Shown: positions 6,926-16,189 of the stretch, piece after piece | How positions within the stretch are numbered: the stretch's first letter is position 1 | Layout: each line of letters opens with the position of its first letter | NCBI RefSeq assembly: GCF_945957465.1 | Contig: NZ_CAMFLC010000002.1 | Location: 62,001-126,000 of the forward strand | DNA from: an uncultured Leifsonia sp. | GTDB lineage: Bacteria > Actinomycetota > Actinomycetes > Actinomycetales > Microbacteriaceae | Direction: 5' to 3' | Length of the DNA: 64,000 bases | Notes under the pieces: model-generated | Told to the model about the DNA's origin: nothing | What the model saw: the letters and a program-made list of their open reading frames with translations, nothing else | Database searches by the model: none | Translations under genes and position numbers: made by a program

Positions 6926-9094
6926 TCAGCGGGTGAGGATGGCCCGGGTGCTGAGCTCGGGGGCGAGGTCGAGCCGGCGGAGCAGTTGGGCGTTCAGGGC
7001 GACCACGACGGTCGACAGCGACATGAGGATCGCGCCGACGGACATGGGCAGCACGAAGCCGATCGGGGCGAGCACGCCGGCGGCGAGGGGGACGGAGATC
7101 AGGTTGTAGCCGGCGGCCCACCAGAGGTTCTGCTTCATCTTGCGGTAACTGGCGCGCGAGAGCTCGATGACCGAGAGCACGCTGCGCGGGTCGGAGCTCG
7201 CCAGGATGACACCGGCGGAGGCGATCGCGACGTCGGTTCCCGCGCCGATCGCGATGCCGACGTCGGCTTGCGCGAGGGCGGGTGCGTCGTTGACGCCGTC
7301 GCCGACCATCGCCACCTTCCGGCCCTCCTTCTGGAGTTCGGCGACGGTGCTGGATTTGTCCTCCGGTCGCACGTGCGCGTAGGTGCGGTCGATGCCGAGT
7401 TCGGCGGCGACCGCGTTCGCGACCGCTTCGGCGTCGCCGGTGATCATCACGACCTGGATTCCGAGCTTGTGGAGCGCGTCGACCGCCTCCCGGGACTCCG
7501 GACGGACCTCGTCGGCGAGCTTCAGTCCGCCGATCAGGGTGCCGTCGCGGAGGACGTGCAGGATGATCGCCCCCTCGCCGCGCCACGAATCGGCCTGGTC
7601 GACCTCGGTGGCTCCCGCATCCTCGAGAAGGCGCGGACCGCCGACACGGATCTCCGACCCGTCGACGGTGGCGGTCACACCGACGGCCGGGGAGGAGGAG
7701 AACCCCGTGGCAGTGGGCACGGTCAGCTCGCGCTCGCGGGCGGCGCGCACGATGGCGGTGGCCAACGGGTGCTCGCTGTCGGCCTCGGCCGCCGCTGCGA
7801 GGGCGAGGACCTCGTCCTCCGCCATCCCGCCGACGGGTGCGATCGCGGTGACGGTCGGCTCGCCCTTGGTCAGGGTGCCGGTCTTGTCGAACAAGACGGT
7901 GTCCACCGTTCGCATGCTCTCCAGCGCGAGCCGGTCCTTGACCAGCACACCGCCGCGGGCGGCGCGCTCGGTCGCGATGGAGACGACGAGCGGGATGGCG
8001 AGCCCGAGCGCGTGCGGGCAGGCGATCACGAGCACCGTGATGGTGCGTACGACCGCGTCGTCGGGGCTGCCGACGAGGGTCCAGACGATCGCCGTGATGA
8101 TGGCGGCGCTGAGAGCGAACCAGAACAACAGTGCGGCGGCGCGGTCGGCGATGCGCTGGGCGCGGGAGGACGAGTTCTGCGCCTCGGTGACCAAGCGCTG
8201 GATGCCGGCGAGGGCGGTGTCGTCGCCGACGGCGGTGACCTCGACCCGGAGGCCGGAGTCGACTGCCACCGTTCCCGCGGTCACGGCATCCCCGTCGCCG
8301 CGGGAGACGGGGCGGGACTCGCCGGTCACCATCGACTCGTCCATCTCGGCGCGACCGTCCACGATCCGGCCGTCGGCGGGAACGCTTCCGCCGGGCCGGA
8401 CCAGCACCACATCGCCCACGCGGAGATCGGCGGGGGCGACCTTCACGGTCGTGTCGCCCTCGACCCGCTCCGCCTCGTCGGGGAGGAGGGCGGCGAGGGA
8501 GTCGAGCGCCGAACTGGTCTGGGCGAGGGAGCGCATCTCGATCCAGTGGCCGAGCAGCATGATCACGATCAGGAGGGCGAGCTCCCACCAGAACTCCAGC
8601 TCGTGGTCGAGCAGGCCGAGGGTGGCTCCCCAGGAGGCGACGAACGCGACGGTGATCGCCAGTCCGATCAGCAGCATCATGCCCGGTGTGCGGCTCTTCA
8701 GCTCGCTGTAGGCGCCGCTGAGGAAGGGCCAGCCGCCCCAGACGTACATGACGGTGCCGAGTACGGGCGCGATCCAGAGTGCCCAGGCGGGCACGGTGTA
8801 CCCGAGGATCATCGCGAACATCTGCGACGTCGCGACGACGGGAACGGCGACGATCAGGTTGATCCAGAACAGGCGCCGGAACTGCCCGACGTGATCGCCG
8901 TGGCCGGCGTGCCCCGAGTGCCCCCCGTGGCCGGAGTGCCCCGCGTGGCCGGCGTGGTCCATGCCAGCGTGGTCCATGCCCGAGTGGTCCATGCTGCCGT
9001 GATCCCTGGCGGCGCGGTCGCCGGTGGTGGGCATCTCGTGGGCCGCGGCTTCGGCGGTCCCGGTGTGCTGGTGGTGAGCGTGCGGGTCGGTCAT
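6926..9094 (-). CDS. copB: Copper-translocating P-type ATPase, CopB-like (CPH type)
   Basis: The 722-residue P1B ATPase has a histidine-rich N-terminus (residues 4-68, repeated MDHAG and GHSGH units) in place of a CxxC domain, and a CPH motif at 359-361 in the transport helix. It also has TGES at 257-260, the phosphorylated Asp403 in DKTGTLT, and a late [10 protein letters not shown] hinge. CPH enzymes (P1B-3) export Cu(I), Cu(II) or Ag(I) from the cytoplasm. The start overlaps the end of copA by 4 bases (ATGA), indicating translational coupling. The His-rich tail probably gathers metal. Confidence 0.93.
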   Translation of the reverse strand: MTDPHAHHQHTGTAEAAAHEMPTTGDRAARDHGSMDHSGMDHAGMDHAGHAGHSGHGGHSGHAGHGDHVGQFRRLFWINLIVAVPVVATSQMFAMILGYTVPAWALWIAPVLGTVMYVWGGWPFLSGAYSELKSRTPGMMLLIGLAITVAFVASWGATLGLLDHELEFWWELALLIVIMLLGHWIEMRSLAQTSSALDSLAALLPDEAERVEGDTTVKVAPADLRVGDVVLVRPGGSVPADGRIVDGRAEMDESMVTGESRPVSRGDGDAVTAGTVAVDSGLRVEVTAVGDDTALAGIQRLVTEAQNSSSRAQRIADRAAALLFWFALSAAIITAIVWTLVGSPDDAVVRTITVLVIACPHALGLAIPLVVSIATERAARGGVLVKDRLALESMRTVDTVLFDKTGTLTKGEPTVTAIAPVGGMAEDEVLALAAAAEADSEHPLATAIVRAARERELTVPTATGFSSSPAVGVTATVDGSEIRVGGPRLLEDAGATEVDQADSWRGEGAIILHVLRDGTLIGGLKLADEVRPESREAVDALHKLGIQVVMITGDAEAVANAVAAELGIDRTYAHVRPEDKSSTVAELQKEGRKVAMVGDGVNDAPALAQADVGIAIGAGTDVAIASAGVILASSDPRSVLSVIELSRASYRKMKQNLWWAAGYNLISVPLAAGVLAPIGFVLPMSVGAILMSLSTVVVALNAQLLRRLDLAPELSTRAILTR

Positions 9095-11403
9095 GAGGTC
9101 ACTTCCGTTGTGCGAATGCTCTGGTTCGAGTGTGACACCGTGCTCGGCACGATGCTGGTGAAGCTGCGCAGGCGCAGGCTGTTCCCGACGACGAACACGC
9201 TGGAGGCGGCCATGGCCGCTCCGGCGAGCATCGGGTTCAGCAGCCCGAGGGCGGCGATCGGGATGGCGGCGACGTTGTAGGCGAAGGCCCAGAAGAGGTT
9301 CGACTTGATCGTCCGGAGGGTCTTCCGGGAGAGCCGGATGGCGTCGACCGCGCCGCGCAGGTCGCCGCGCACCAGGGTGATGTCCGAGGCCTCTATGGCC
9401 GCATCCGTGCCGGTCCCCATCGCCAGGCCGAGGTCGGCCTGCGCGAGGGCGGGTGCGTCGTTGACGCCGTCGCCGACCATCGCGACGATCCGTCCCTCCT
9501 GCTGCAGCCCGGCGATCACGGCCACCTTGTCCTGAGGGAGGACCTCGGCGATGACCCGGTCGATACCCGCTTCGGCTGCGATCCGCTGGGCGACTGCCTG
9601 GTTGTCTCCGGTGAGGAGGATCGGCGTCAGCCCGAGCTTCCGGAGGCCGGCGACAGCCTCGGCGCTGGTCGGCTTGAGCGTGTCGGCCACGATGAGGATG
9701 CCGCGGGCCTGGCCGTCCCAGGCGACCGTCACGACCGTCTTGCCTCCGGCTTCGGCAGCCGATTTGCGGGCGTCGAGCTCTGGGCTGAGTGCGAGCGACC
9801 AGTCGGCCAGGAGCGAGTCGCGGCCGACGAGCACGGCGTGCCCCTCGACGACGCCCTGAACGCCTCGGCCTTCGATGTTCTGGAACTCGCCGACGGGTGG
9901 GAGAGCGCCGCCCTGCTCGGCGGCGGCCTTGGCGATTGCCTGCGCGATCGGGTGCTCGGAGGCGTGCTCGAGCGCGCCGGCCAGCCGCAGCAGGTCATCG
10001 CGGTCGGTGCCGGACTCCGGTGCCGTCTCGACGAGCGTCATGCGGCCGGTGGTCACCGTGCCGGTCTTGTCGAGCACGACGGTGTCGACAGTGCGGGTGG
10101 ACTCGAGGACTTCGGGCCCCGTGATGAGGACTCCCAGCTGGGCTCCCCGTCCCGTCCCGACCAGCAGGGCGGTCGGCGTGGCCAGCCCGAGCGCGCAGGG
10201 GCAGGCGATCACGAGGACGGCGACGGCGGCGGTGAAGGCGGCGGCGACGGGGAACCCGGCGATCAGCCAGGCCGCGAGGGTCACGACAGCGATCCCGATC
10301 ACGATCGGCACGAACACGGCCGAGACCCGGTCGGCCAACCGCTGAACCTCCGCCTTGCCCGTCTGCGCGTCCTCCACGAGCTTTGCCATCTGGGCGAGCT
10401 GTGTCTCGGACCCGACGCGGGTCGCCCGGACGACCAGCCGGCCGCCGGCGTTGACGGTGGCGCCGGCCACCGCGTCACCGGCGACGACCTCGACGGGGAC
10501 GGACTCGCCGGTGAGCATCGACGCATCCACGGCCGAGCTGCCGGAGACGACGACGCCGTCGGTGGCGATCTTCTCTCCGGGGCGGACCACGAACTCGTCG
10601 CCCACCCGCAACTGCTCGACGGGGATCCGCGACTCCACCCCGCCGCGGAGCACCGCGACCTCCTTCGCGCCCAGTTCCAGCAGCGCGCGCAGGGCGGCTC
10701 CCGCCCGCCGCTTCGCCCGCTTCTCGAAGTAGCGCCCGGCGAGGATGAACACCGTCACCCCGGAGGCCACCTCCAGGTAGATGTTCGACGCGCCGTCCGA
10801 GGGCGCGAGCGTGAGCTCGAAGGCGTGCGTCATGCCGGGCATGCCCGCTGTGCCGAGGAGCAGTGCGTAGAGCGACCAGAGGAAGGCGGCTGTCACGCCC
10901 ACGGAGATCAGGGTGTCCATCGTCGCCGCACCGTGCCGGAGGTTCGTCCATGCGGCCTTGTGGAACGGCCACGCACCCCAGACGGCGACCGGCGCCGCGA
11001 GCGTCAGGGAGGCCCACTGCCAGTACGTGAACTGGAGCGCCGGGACCATCGCCAGGGCGGCCACCGGCACGGTCAGCGCCACGGAGATCAGCAACCGTGT
11101 GCGCAAAGAGGCGAGCTCCGCGTCGACCGGTTCCGTCGCGGCCTGCTCGGCAGGAGGAGTCGGCGGTGCGGGCACGGCGGCGGTGTAGCCCGCCTTCTCC
11201 ACTTCCGCGATCAGCGCGGCGACCTCGTACCCGCGAGGAGCGGTCACCTTCGCCTTCTCGGTGGCGTAGTTGACCGTCGCGGTGACTCCATCGAGCTTGT
11301 TCAGCTTCTTCTCGACCCGCATCGCGCAGGAGGCACAGGTCATCCCGCCGATCTCGAGCTCTACAGCCGTGTTCGGCTCATCGGCCGGGGTCGTGATGCT
11401 CAT
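9091..11403 (-). CDS. copA: Cu(I)-exporting P-type ATPase, CopA-like (CPC type)
   Basis: The 770-residue P1B-1 ATPase has an N-terminal heavy-metal-associated domain with MTCASC (Cys23 and Cys26). It also has TGES (298-301), CPC in the transport helix (401-403), the phosphorylated Asp445 in DKTGTVT, and [14 protein letters not shown] near the C-terminus. It pumps Cu(I) out of the cytoplasm, with CopZ as the expected donor. It follows copZ by 52 bases and overlaps copB by 4. The two pumps in one operon differ in metal-site class (CPC and CPH). Confidence 0.95.
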   Translation of the reverse strand: MSITTPADEPNTAVELEIGGMTCASCAMRVEKKLNKLDGVTATVNYATEKAKVTAPRGYEVAALIAEVEKAGYTAAVPAPPTPPAEQAATEPVDAELASLRTRLLISVALTVPVAALAMVPALQFTYWQWASLTLAAPVAVWGAWPFHKAAWTNLRHGAATMDTLISVGVTAAFLWSLYALLLGTAGMPGMTHAFELTLAPSDGASNIYLEVASGVTVFILAGRYFEKRAKRRAGAALRALLELGAKEVAVLRGGVESRIPVEQLRVGDEFVVRPGEKIATDGVVVSGSSAVDASMLTGESVPVEVVAGDAVAGATVNAGGRLVVRATRVGSETQLAQMAKLVEDAQTGKAEVQRLADRVSAVFVPIVIGIAVVTLAAWLIAGFPVAAAFTAAVAVLVIACPCALGLATPTALLVGTGRGAQLGVLITGPEVLESTRTVDTVVLDKTGTVTTGRMTLVETAPESGTDRDDLLRLAGALEHASEHPIAQAIAKAAAEQGGALPPVGEFQNIEGRGVQGVVEGHAVLVGRDSLLADWSLALSPELDARKSAAEAGGKTVVTVAWDGQARGILIVADTLKPTSAEAVAGLRKLGLTPILLTGDNQAVAQRIAAEAGIDRVIAEVLPQDKVAVIAGLQQEGRIVAMVGDGVNDAPALAQADLGLAMGTGTDAAIEASDITLVRGDLRGAVDAIRLSRKTLRTIKSNLFWAFAYNVAAIPIAALGLLNPMLAGAAMAASSVFVVGNSLRLRSFTSIVPSTVSHSNQSIRTTEVTS

Positions 11404-11455
11404 GTGAACCTCCTCGATCAGAGTGCCGTGGGCGCGGGTCGCTGTGCTGGGTCTT

Positions 11456-11668
11456 TCAGGCGCGTACGGCGGAATAGCCGGCCTCTTCGACCGCGGCCAG
11501 CACCGCAGAGTCGTCGATCGGCTCGGCCGAGCTCACGACCAGCTTTCCGGTCTGCGCGCTCACGGTGAGGGCGGTCACGCCCGCCACCCGCTCGACTTCT
11601 TCACGGACGGACATCTCGCAGTGGCCACAGGTCATGCCGGTCACCTGGTACACGTTCTCGCGCATCAT
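11456..11668 (-). CDS. copZ: CopZ-type copper chaperone (HMA domain)
   Basis: The 70-residue single heavy-metal-associated domain has the metal site MTCGHC (Cys14, Cys17) and the usual beta-alpha-beta layout ending [11 protein letters not shown]. It carries Cu(I) to CopA. ATG at 11668 or 11665 is possible; the second gives better spacing from AAAGGA. First gene of the operon, directly downstream of the CsoR-type operators. Confidence 0.92.
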   Translation of the reverse strand: MMRENVYQVTGMTCGHCEMSVREEVERVAGVTALTVSAQTGKLVVSSAEPIDDSAVLAAVEEAGYSAVRA

Positions 11669-11683
11669 CGATCCTTTCGTCGA

Positions 11684-11700
11684 ATACCCCTAATGGGTAT
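11684..11700. promoter_or_regulatory. CsoR-type operator 1
   Basis: ATACCCCTAATGGGTAT is an inverted repeat of the G-tract type bound by CsoR repressors. It starts 16 bases upstream of the copZ start, where a bound repressor would block transcription. Confidence 0.8.
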
Positions 11701-11719
11701 GACGATCACGATAACACGC

Positions 11720-11736
11720 ATACCCCCAGAAGGTAT
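11720..11736. promoter_or_regulatory. CsoR-type operator 2
   Basis: ATACCCCCAGAAGGTAT repeats the operator pattern with a slightly weaker dyad, 36 bases from the first box (start to start). It lies between copZ and the divergent DUF2202 gene and could affect both directions. Confidence 0.65.
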
Positions 11737-11836
11737 TCCCGGCTTGTCGAAAGGATCCCGAAGGGACGTTCGGCCCGGTGGCGAGAGCATCGCACGACCT
11801 AGCCTTCGAGCATCACCGTCACATCAGGGGGTCCTC

Positions 11837-12418
11837 ATGAGAAGATCGGCCACGACATACGCCTCGGTGCTCGGCATCGCGCTGCTCACAGCGACGGCGG
11901 GTTGCAGCGTCACCGGACCGGGCAGCGGCGGCACCGCTCCCGCCGAGCCGCCGTCGCCTACGGCGTCCGCACCAGCATCCGTCTCTCCCGCTCCGACGGA
12001 TGAGGCGGCGCGCCTGCAGTATCTGATCGAGGAGGAGAAGCTCGCGCACGACGTGTATCAGCGGTTCGATGAGCTTTGGGGCGTCCGGATCTTCAGCAAC
12101 ATCATGGCGAGCGAGGTGACGCACCAGCAGCTCCTGGTGCCGCTGCTCGCCTCGAAGGGCATCGCGGATCCGCGGTCGTCGACGGCCGGGGAATTCTCCG
12201 ATCCGGACATCCAACGCCTGTACGACCAGCTCGTGCAGCAGGGGAGCGCGAGTCTGACGGAGGCGTACAAGGCGGGAGTGGCCATCGAGCAGAAGGACAT
12301 CGCCGACCTGAGCGCGGATCTGAAGACGACCACCGACGCCGCCACGACTGCGGTCCTGCAGCGGCTGCTCGCCGGTTCGCGGAACCACCTGCAGGCGTTC
12401 GAGTCGCAGCTCGACTAG
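11837..12418 (+). CDS. DUF2202 (ferritin-like) lipoprotein
   Basis: The 193-residue protein has a lipoprotein-type signal ending ATAGC (lipidated Cys23) and a Pro/Ala/Ser-rich spacer to about residue 55. A DUF2202 domain follows (LIEEEKLAHDVYQRFDELW, then FSNIMASEVTHQ and AVLQRLLAGSRNHL). This domain has ferritin-like EEEKxAxD and ExxH motifs suggestive of a di-metal four-helix bundle. It is divergent from the copper operon and shares the region with the CsoR boxes, so copper-linked expression is possible but unproven. The ATG at 11837 has a GGGGG ribosome binding site. Confidence 0.85.
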   Translation: MRRSATTYASVLGIALLTATAGCSVTGPGSGGTAPAEPPSPTASAPASVSPAPTDEAARLQYLIEEEKLAHDVYQRFDELWGVRIFSNIMASEVTHQQLLVPLLASKGIADPRSSTAGEFSDPDIQRLYDQLVQQGSASLTEAYKAGVAIEQKDIADLSADLKTTTDAATTAVLQRLLAGSRNHLQAFESQLD

Positions 12419-15105
12419 CGTTCGCGGCGCCCTCGGGCTCGCGTGTTCCTGCGGTCGATGGCCGCCCAGATGAGCTTGTCGGCTTCGACGATGGCGAGGA
12501 CGGTCAGGGCGAGCGCCGCCATCATCGCCCACTCGGTGAGCGTCAGCGGGGCGAGCCCGAGAAGGAGCGTCGCCGCGGGCCAGGCGAGCAACGCGGCGAC
12601 GACCAGAACCGACCCGAACGCGGTGGCGAACAGCAGCGGGTTGCTGAACGGGTTCAGGCGCAGGAGCGACGCCGTCTCGGCGCGGGCGTTTCCGACCTGG
12701 AACACGTTGAAGATCACGAACAGCACCAGTGCGAGGGTTCTCGCGTGCTCGACGCTGTCGCCGACATGGAGGGCCCACCCGAAGACGAGGAGCACGATCA
12801 GTCCCATCCACGCGCCGGTGATGAACGTGCGATACCAGAGACGTCGCGACAGGACGCCTTCCTGGGGTGAGCGGGGCGGCCGGGAGAGCTCGTCTCCGCG
12901 GGCCGGTTCGAAGGCGAGGGCGATGTCCTGGATGCTGCTGGTGACGACGTTGATGAACAGGATCTGCACAGGCAGGAACAACAGTGGCTGATCGAGGAGC
13001 ACGTTGATCGAGAGCGCCAGCACGGCCGCGACAGCCGTGGAGAGCAGGAAGAAGGTCGCGTTCCTGATCGCGGCGAAGGTGACGCGACCTTGTTCGACGG
13101 CGTGGACGATGGTGACGAAGTCATCGTCGGTCAGTACCAGACCCGCCGCTTCCCGGGCGACGTCGGTGCCGGAGCGTCCCATCGCCACGCCGATCTGTGC
13201 GGCCCGGAGCGCTGGGGCGTCGTTGACGCCGTCGCCTGTGACCGCGACGACCTCGCCGCGGCTCTGCAACGCCCGGACGATGCGCAGTTTGTCCTGCGGG
13301 ACCATCCGGGCGGCGACGCTGGTCTCCTCGAGTCTCGCGGCGAGCATGTTGTCGTCGAGTGTGCCGATCTCGGCTCCGGTCAGCGGCGGTCCTTCGGAGG
13401 CCAGGCCGAGGCGGGCGGCGATGGCTTCCGCGGTGGTCGGCTGGTCGCCGGTGACCATCTTCACGGCGATGCCGGCGGCCGCGCACGCCGCTATGGCGTC
13501 GGCGACGCCCTCGCGCGGGGGATCCGTCATCCCCTCCAGTCCGAGGAACTCCAGGCCTGCGGGCGGGGGCAGTGGGTCGCTGGTGAGTTCGTCCGGCCCC
13601 AGCCGGCGGGATGCGGTGGCCACCACGCGCAGCCCCTCGCGGGCCAGTACCGCGTTGGCCTCGCTGACCGTGCTCGCCTTCAGCGGCCGGGAACCGTGCA
13701 GTGTGCGCAGGCTGGTGCTCGCCGCGAGCAGGGTCTCCGGTGCGCCCTTGACATAGAGGAGGCGCTGCCCGCCGGGCACGGTGCGGACGGACTGCGAGTA
13801 CCCCAGCACCGGCTCGTACGGCGTATGGCGTTCGGGAGCCGCCGTGATCTCGGTGGCCGAGACCGCGGATGCGTCCAGGGCCACGCTGCTCATCGCGACG
13901 TCGACGGGGTCGCCGTGGAACTCGCCTGTACCCGTGCGCGACGACTCGTTCGTGAGGGCTCCGGCCCGGAGGACGGCGACGGTATCGGGGTCCGCGGGCA
14001 TGCCTGGTTCCCAGTACCCTCCGACAGTCCAGACCTGCTCGACGGTCAATCGGTTCTGGGTGAGGGTCCCGGTCTTGTCCGAGGCGATCACGGTAGTCGA
14101 TCCGAGCGTCTCGACGGCGGGCAGCCTTCGCACGATCGCATTGCGGCGGGCCATCCGGGAGATCCCCACGCTGAGAGCGATGGTCAGGATGACGGGCATC
14201 GACTCCGGGATGGCCGCCACCGTCAGGGCGACCGCTGTCTGGAACATCTCGCCGACGGTGAAGCCGCTGACCAGCCCGGCGACGAAGAGGAACAGGACGG
14301 CCACCAGGATGGCGCCGCCGATCCGCCACTCCAGCGTCCGGGTCATCACCTGCAGCGGGGTGGGCGGCGGCGGTGCCGTCATCAGTTGCTCGATCGCGCC
14401 CAGCTCCGTGCTCGGCCCGGTGGCCACGACCACGCCGAGGCCGCGGCCGCTGGTGACGAGCGCGCCGCTGAAGGCCATGTCGTGGCGTTCCGCGACCGGC
14501 GCACCCTGGTGCACGGGCGTGGTGGTCTTGGCCACGGGGAGGGATTCGCCGGTCAGCATCGATTCGTCCACCCGGAGGCGGTTCGCCTCCACGATCCGCA
14601 GATCGGCGGGAACCCGTTCGCCGCCGACCACGGCCACGATGTCTCCCGGTACCAGCTCGGAGGCCGGGATGACCCGGATGGTCCCGTCGCGGCGCACATG
14701 AGCGACGGAGGAGGAGAGGGACCGGAGGGCATGCACCTCCCGTTCTGCTTTGCGCTCCTGCCAGTACCCGAGCGTCACGGTGAGCACGAGCACGACGCCG
14801 ATCGCGGCGGCGTCCACCCAGTGCTGCTGGACGATCGTGATCAGGTTGGCGACGACCATGATGCCGATCAGCGGGCTGACGAATTGCCGCAACAGCACCA
14901 CCCACCACCGGGTGGGCGGTGCGAGAGGGAGCGAATTCTCCCCGTACCGCTGCTGCCGGGTCGTCACCTCCGTCAACGCCAGCCCCAACGGCGACGTTCC
15001 CAGCCGCCGGAGCGCGGCGTCAGCGCTCATCGAATGCCAGTTCGGCGTCGCCCGGGCTTCCGCCCCGTCGGGCTCCGGCGGCCGCAGCGGGCGCGGGTCA
15101 GCCAT
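12415..15105 (-). CDS. P2-type cation-transporting ATPase (CtpF/PMA-like)
   Basis: The roughly 896-residue ATPase has an N-terminal cation-ATPase domain (ALRRLGTSPLGL...RYGENSLP), TGES, a transport-helix motif VAAIPESMPVILTIAL, the phosphorylation motif DKTGTLTQNR, and [19 protein letters not shown]. Four C-terminal membrane helices follow. IPESMP resembles Ca2+- and CtpF-type pumps more than heavy-metal pumps, so Ca2+ or another divalent or monovalent cation is likely; the ion is not certain. The ATG at 15105 overlaps the usp stop by 8 bases and is preferred over an upstream ATG inside that gene. The 3' end overlaps the convergent DUF2202 gene by 4 bases. Confidence 0.9.
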   Translation of the reverse strand: MADPRPLRPPEPDGAEARATPNWHSMSADAALRRLGTSPLGLALTEVTTRQQRYGENSLPLAPPTRWWVVLLRQFVSPLIGIMVVANLITIVQQHWVDAAAIGVVLVLTVTLGYWQERKAEREVHALRSLSSSVAHVRRDGTIRVIPASELVPGDIVAVVGGERVPADLRIVEANRLRVDESMLTGESLPVAKTTTPVHQGAPVAERHDMAFSGALVTSGRGLGVVVATGPSTELGAIEQLMTAPPPPTPLQVMTRTLEWRIGGAILVAVLFLFVAGLVSGFTVGEMFQTAVALTVAAIPESMPVILTIALSVGISRMARRNAIVRRLPAVETLGSTTVIASDKTGTLTQNRLTVEQVWTVGGYWEPGMPADPDTVAVLRAGALTNESSRTGTGEFHGDPVDVAMSSVALDASAVSATEITAAPERHTPYEPVLGYSQSVRTVPGGQRLLYVKGAPETLLAASTSLRTLHGSRPLKASTVSEANAVLAREGLRVVATASRRLGPDELTSDPLPPPAGLEFLGLEGMTDPPREGVADAIAACAAAGIAVKMVTGDQPTTAEAIAARLGLASEGPPLTGAEIGTLDDNMLAARLEETSVAARMVPQDKLRIVRALQSRGEVVAVTGDGVNDAPALRAAQIGVAMGRSGTDVAREAAGLVLTDDDFVTIVHAVEQGRVTFAAIRNATFFLLSTAVAAVLALSINVLLDQPLLFLPVQILFINVVTSSIQDIALAFEPARGDELSRPPRSPQEGVLSRRLWYRTFITGAWMGLIVLLVFGWALHVGDSVEHARTLALVLFVIFNVFQVGNARAETASLLRLNPFSNPLLFATAFGSVLVVAALLAWPAATLLLGLAPLTLTEWAMMAALALTVLAIVEADKLIWAAIDRRNTRARGRRER

Positions 15106-15595
15106 GCGCCGACGGCTCCGCCTCCTCAGGGTGGACGATGAGCACGGGACAGTGGGCATGTGCTGCGCACTGCGAGCTCACTGAGCCGAGCAACAGGCCC
15201 GCGAAGCCTCCACGTCCCCGGCTGCCGACCACCAGCATCTCGGCGCCGCGCGAGCCGTCGATCAGCACATCCGCCGCGCCGCCCCGTTCGGCGCTGGTGG
15301 TGAACCACGGCGGCTGCCCGTCCGTTGCGAAGATGTCGGCAGTCATCGTGGTGAGTACCCGCTCCGCGTCCTGGCGCACCTCGTCGGGCAGGATCACCTG
15401 CGCGTCGAAGATGAGCGTCGGATACTCCCAGGCGTGAACGGCGTGGACGGGAAGGTGCAGCTGCTCACCCAACTCGATCGCCCGCCGCAATGCCGCTGCT
15501 GACGGCGCCGAGCCGTCGACACCGACCAGCACACCGGGACGGGCCCACGGAAGCCAGTGGGGATGGGGATGATCCTTGCCTCGATCGTCAGTCAT
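15098..15595 (-). CDS. Universal stress protein (UspA family)
   Basis: The 165-residue single Usp domain begins VLVGVDGSAPSAAALRRAIELG and has the ATP-binding signature GSRGRGGFAGLLLGSVS near residue 140. It is encoded immediately upstream of, and overlapping, the cation ATPase, so the two are cotranscribed. ATP-binding Usps accumulate in stress or slow growth. ATG at 15595 (MTDDRG) is preferred; an upstream start at 15631 is possible. Confidence 0.88.
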   Translation of the reverse strand: MTDDRGKDHPHPHWLPWARPGVLVGVDGSAPSAAALRRAIELGEQLHLPVHAVHAWEYPTLIFDAQVILPDEVRQDAERVLTTMTADIFATDGQPPWFTTSAERGGAADVLIDGSRGAEMLVVGSRGRGGFAGLLLGSVSSQCAAHAHCPVLIVHPEEAEPSAHG

Positions 15596-15705
15596 GGCGT
15601 TGAGTGTTGTGGCCCAGTGCGCGGCGGGCAAGAGGCAAAGGTCCTCCCCGTGGTTGCGATGGAGTCGATAGGCTTCGGACCACCCCAGGAAGGCAGGTGG
15701 TCACT

Positions 15706-16159
15706 GTGGCTGAGCCGAGCGCAGCGGAGTCAGGAGCCGTGGTGGTCGGCCACGACAGCTCCCACCATGCCGACCTGGCCCTGGTGAGAGCCATCGAGTT
15801 CGCCGAGCTTTTCGCGGCCCCGCCGTTGGACCATCGACGACCATCCGTCCGGGCTGCTGTGGAGCGACGGGTACGTCCCGTCCTTCGACGAGGCCTCCGC
15901 CACGGTTCGAGACCAACTGCGAACAGACGCCGGGGTGATCGCCGGACGACATCCGGAGGCCGATGTGCGCTTCATCGGTGCCCTCGGCGACCCGGGCCAG
16001 GCCCTCGTCGATGCGGCCTCGGCTGCTGCCCTGCTCGTGGTCGGCAATCGAGGCCGTGGTGGCTTCCGCAGCCTTCTCCTCGGCTCGGTCAGTTCCCATA
16101 GCGCACACCGAGCCGTGTGCCCGACGTTGGTCGTCCCGCACGTTCACCCGACGGGTTGA
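15706..16159 (+). pseudogene. Second universal stress protein, frameshifted
   Basis: The N-terminal strand and helix are in frame 1 (SGAVVVGHDSSHHADLAL...IEFAELFAAP), and the rest is in frame 2 (WTIDDHPSGLLWSDGYVPSF... to the ATP-binding GNRGRGGFRSLLLGSVSSH). The join lies near 15815-15830, where several bases of the expected second beta strand also appear to be missing. So this is a deletion rather than a simple single-base slip. GTG at 15706 follows AGGAAGG. It is divergent from the intact usp gene. Confidence 0.75.
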
Positions 16160-16189
16160 AGCCCGTCCGGGCTCATCGGGTACGGACCC

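Noticed and set aside
6875-9280. Very long open frames antisense to the copper pump genes, and similar long frames antisense to 9091-11403 and 12415-15105
   Set aside because: They mirror the sense codon bias of a high-GC genome and give low-complexity Arg/Gly/Asp-rich proteins without recognisable domains.
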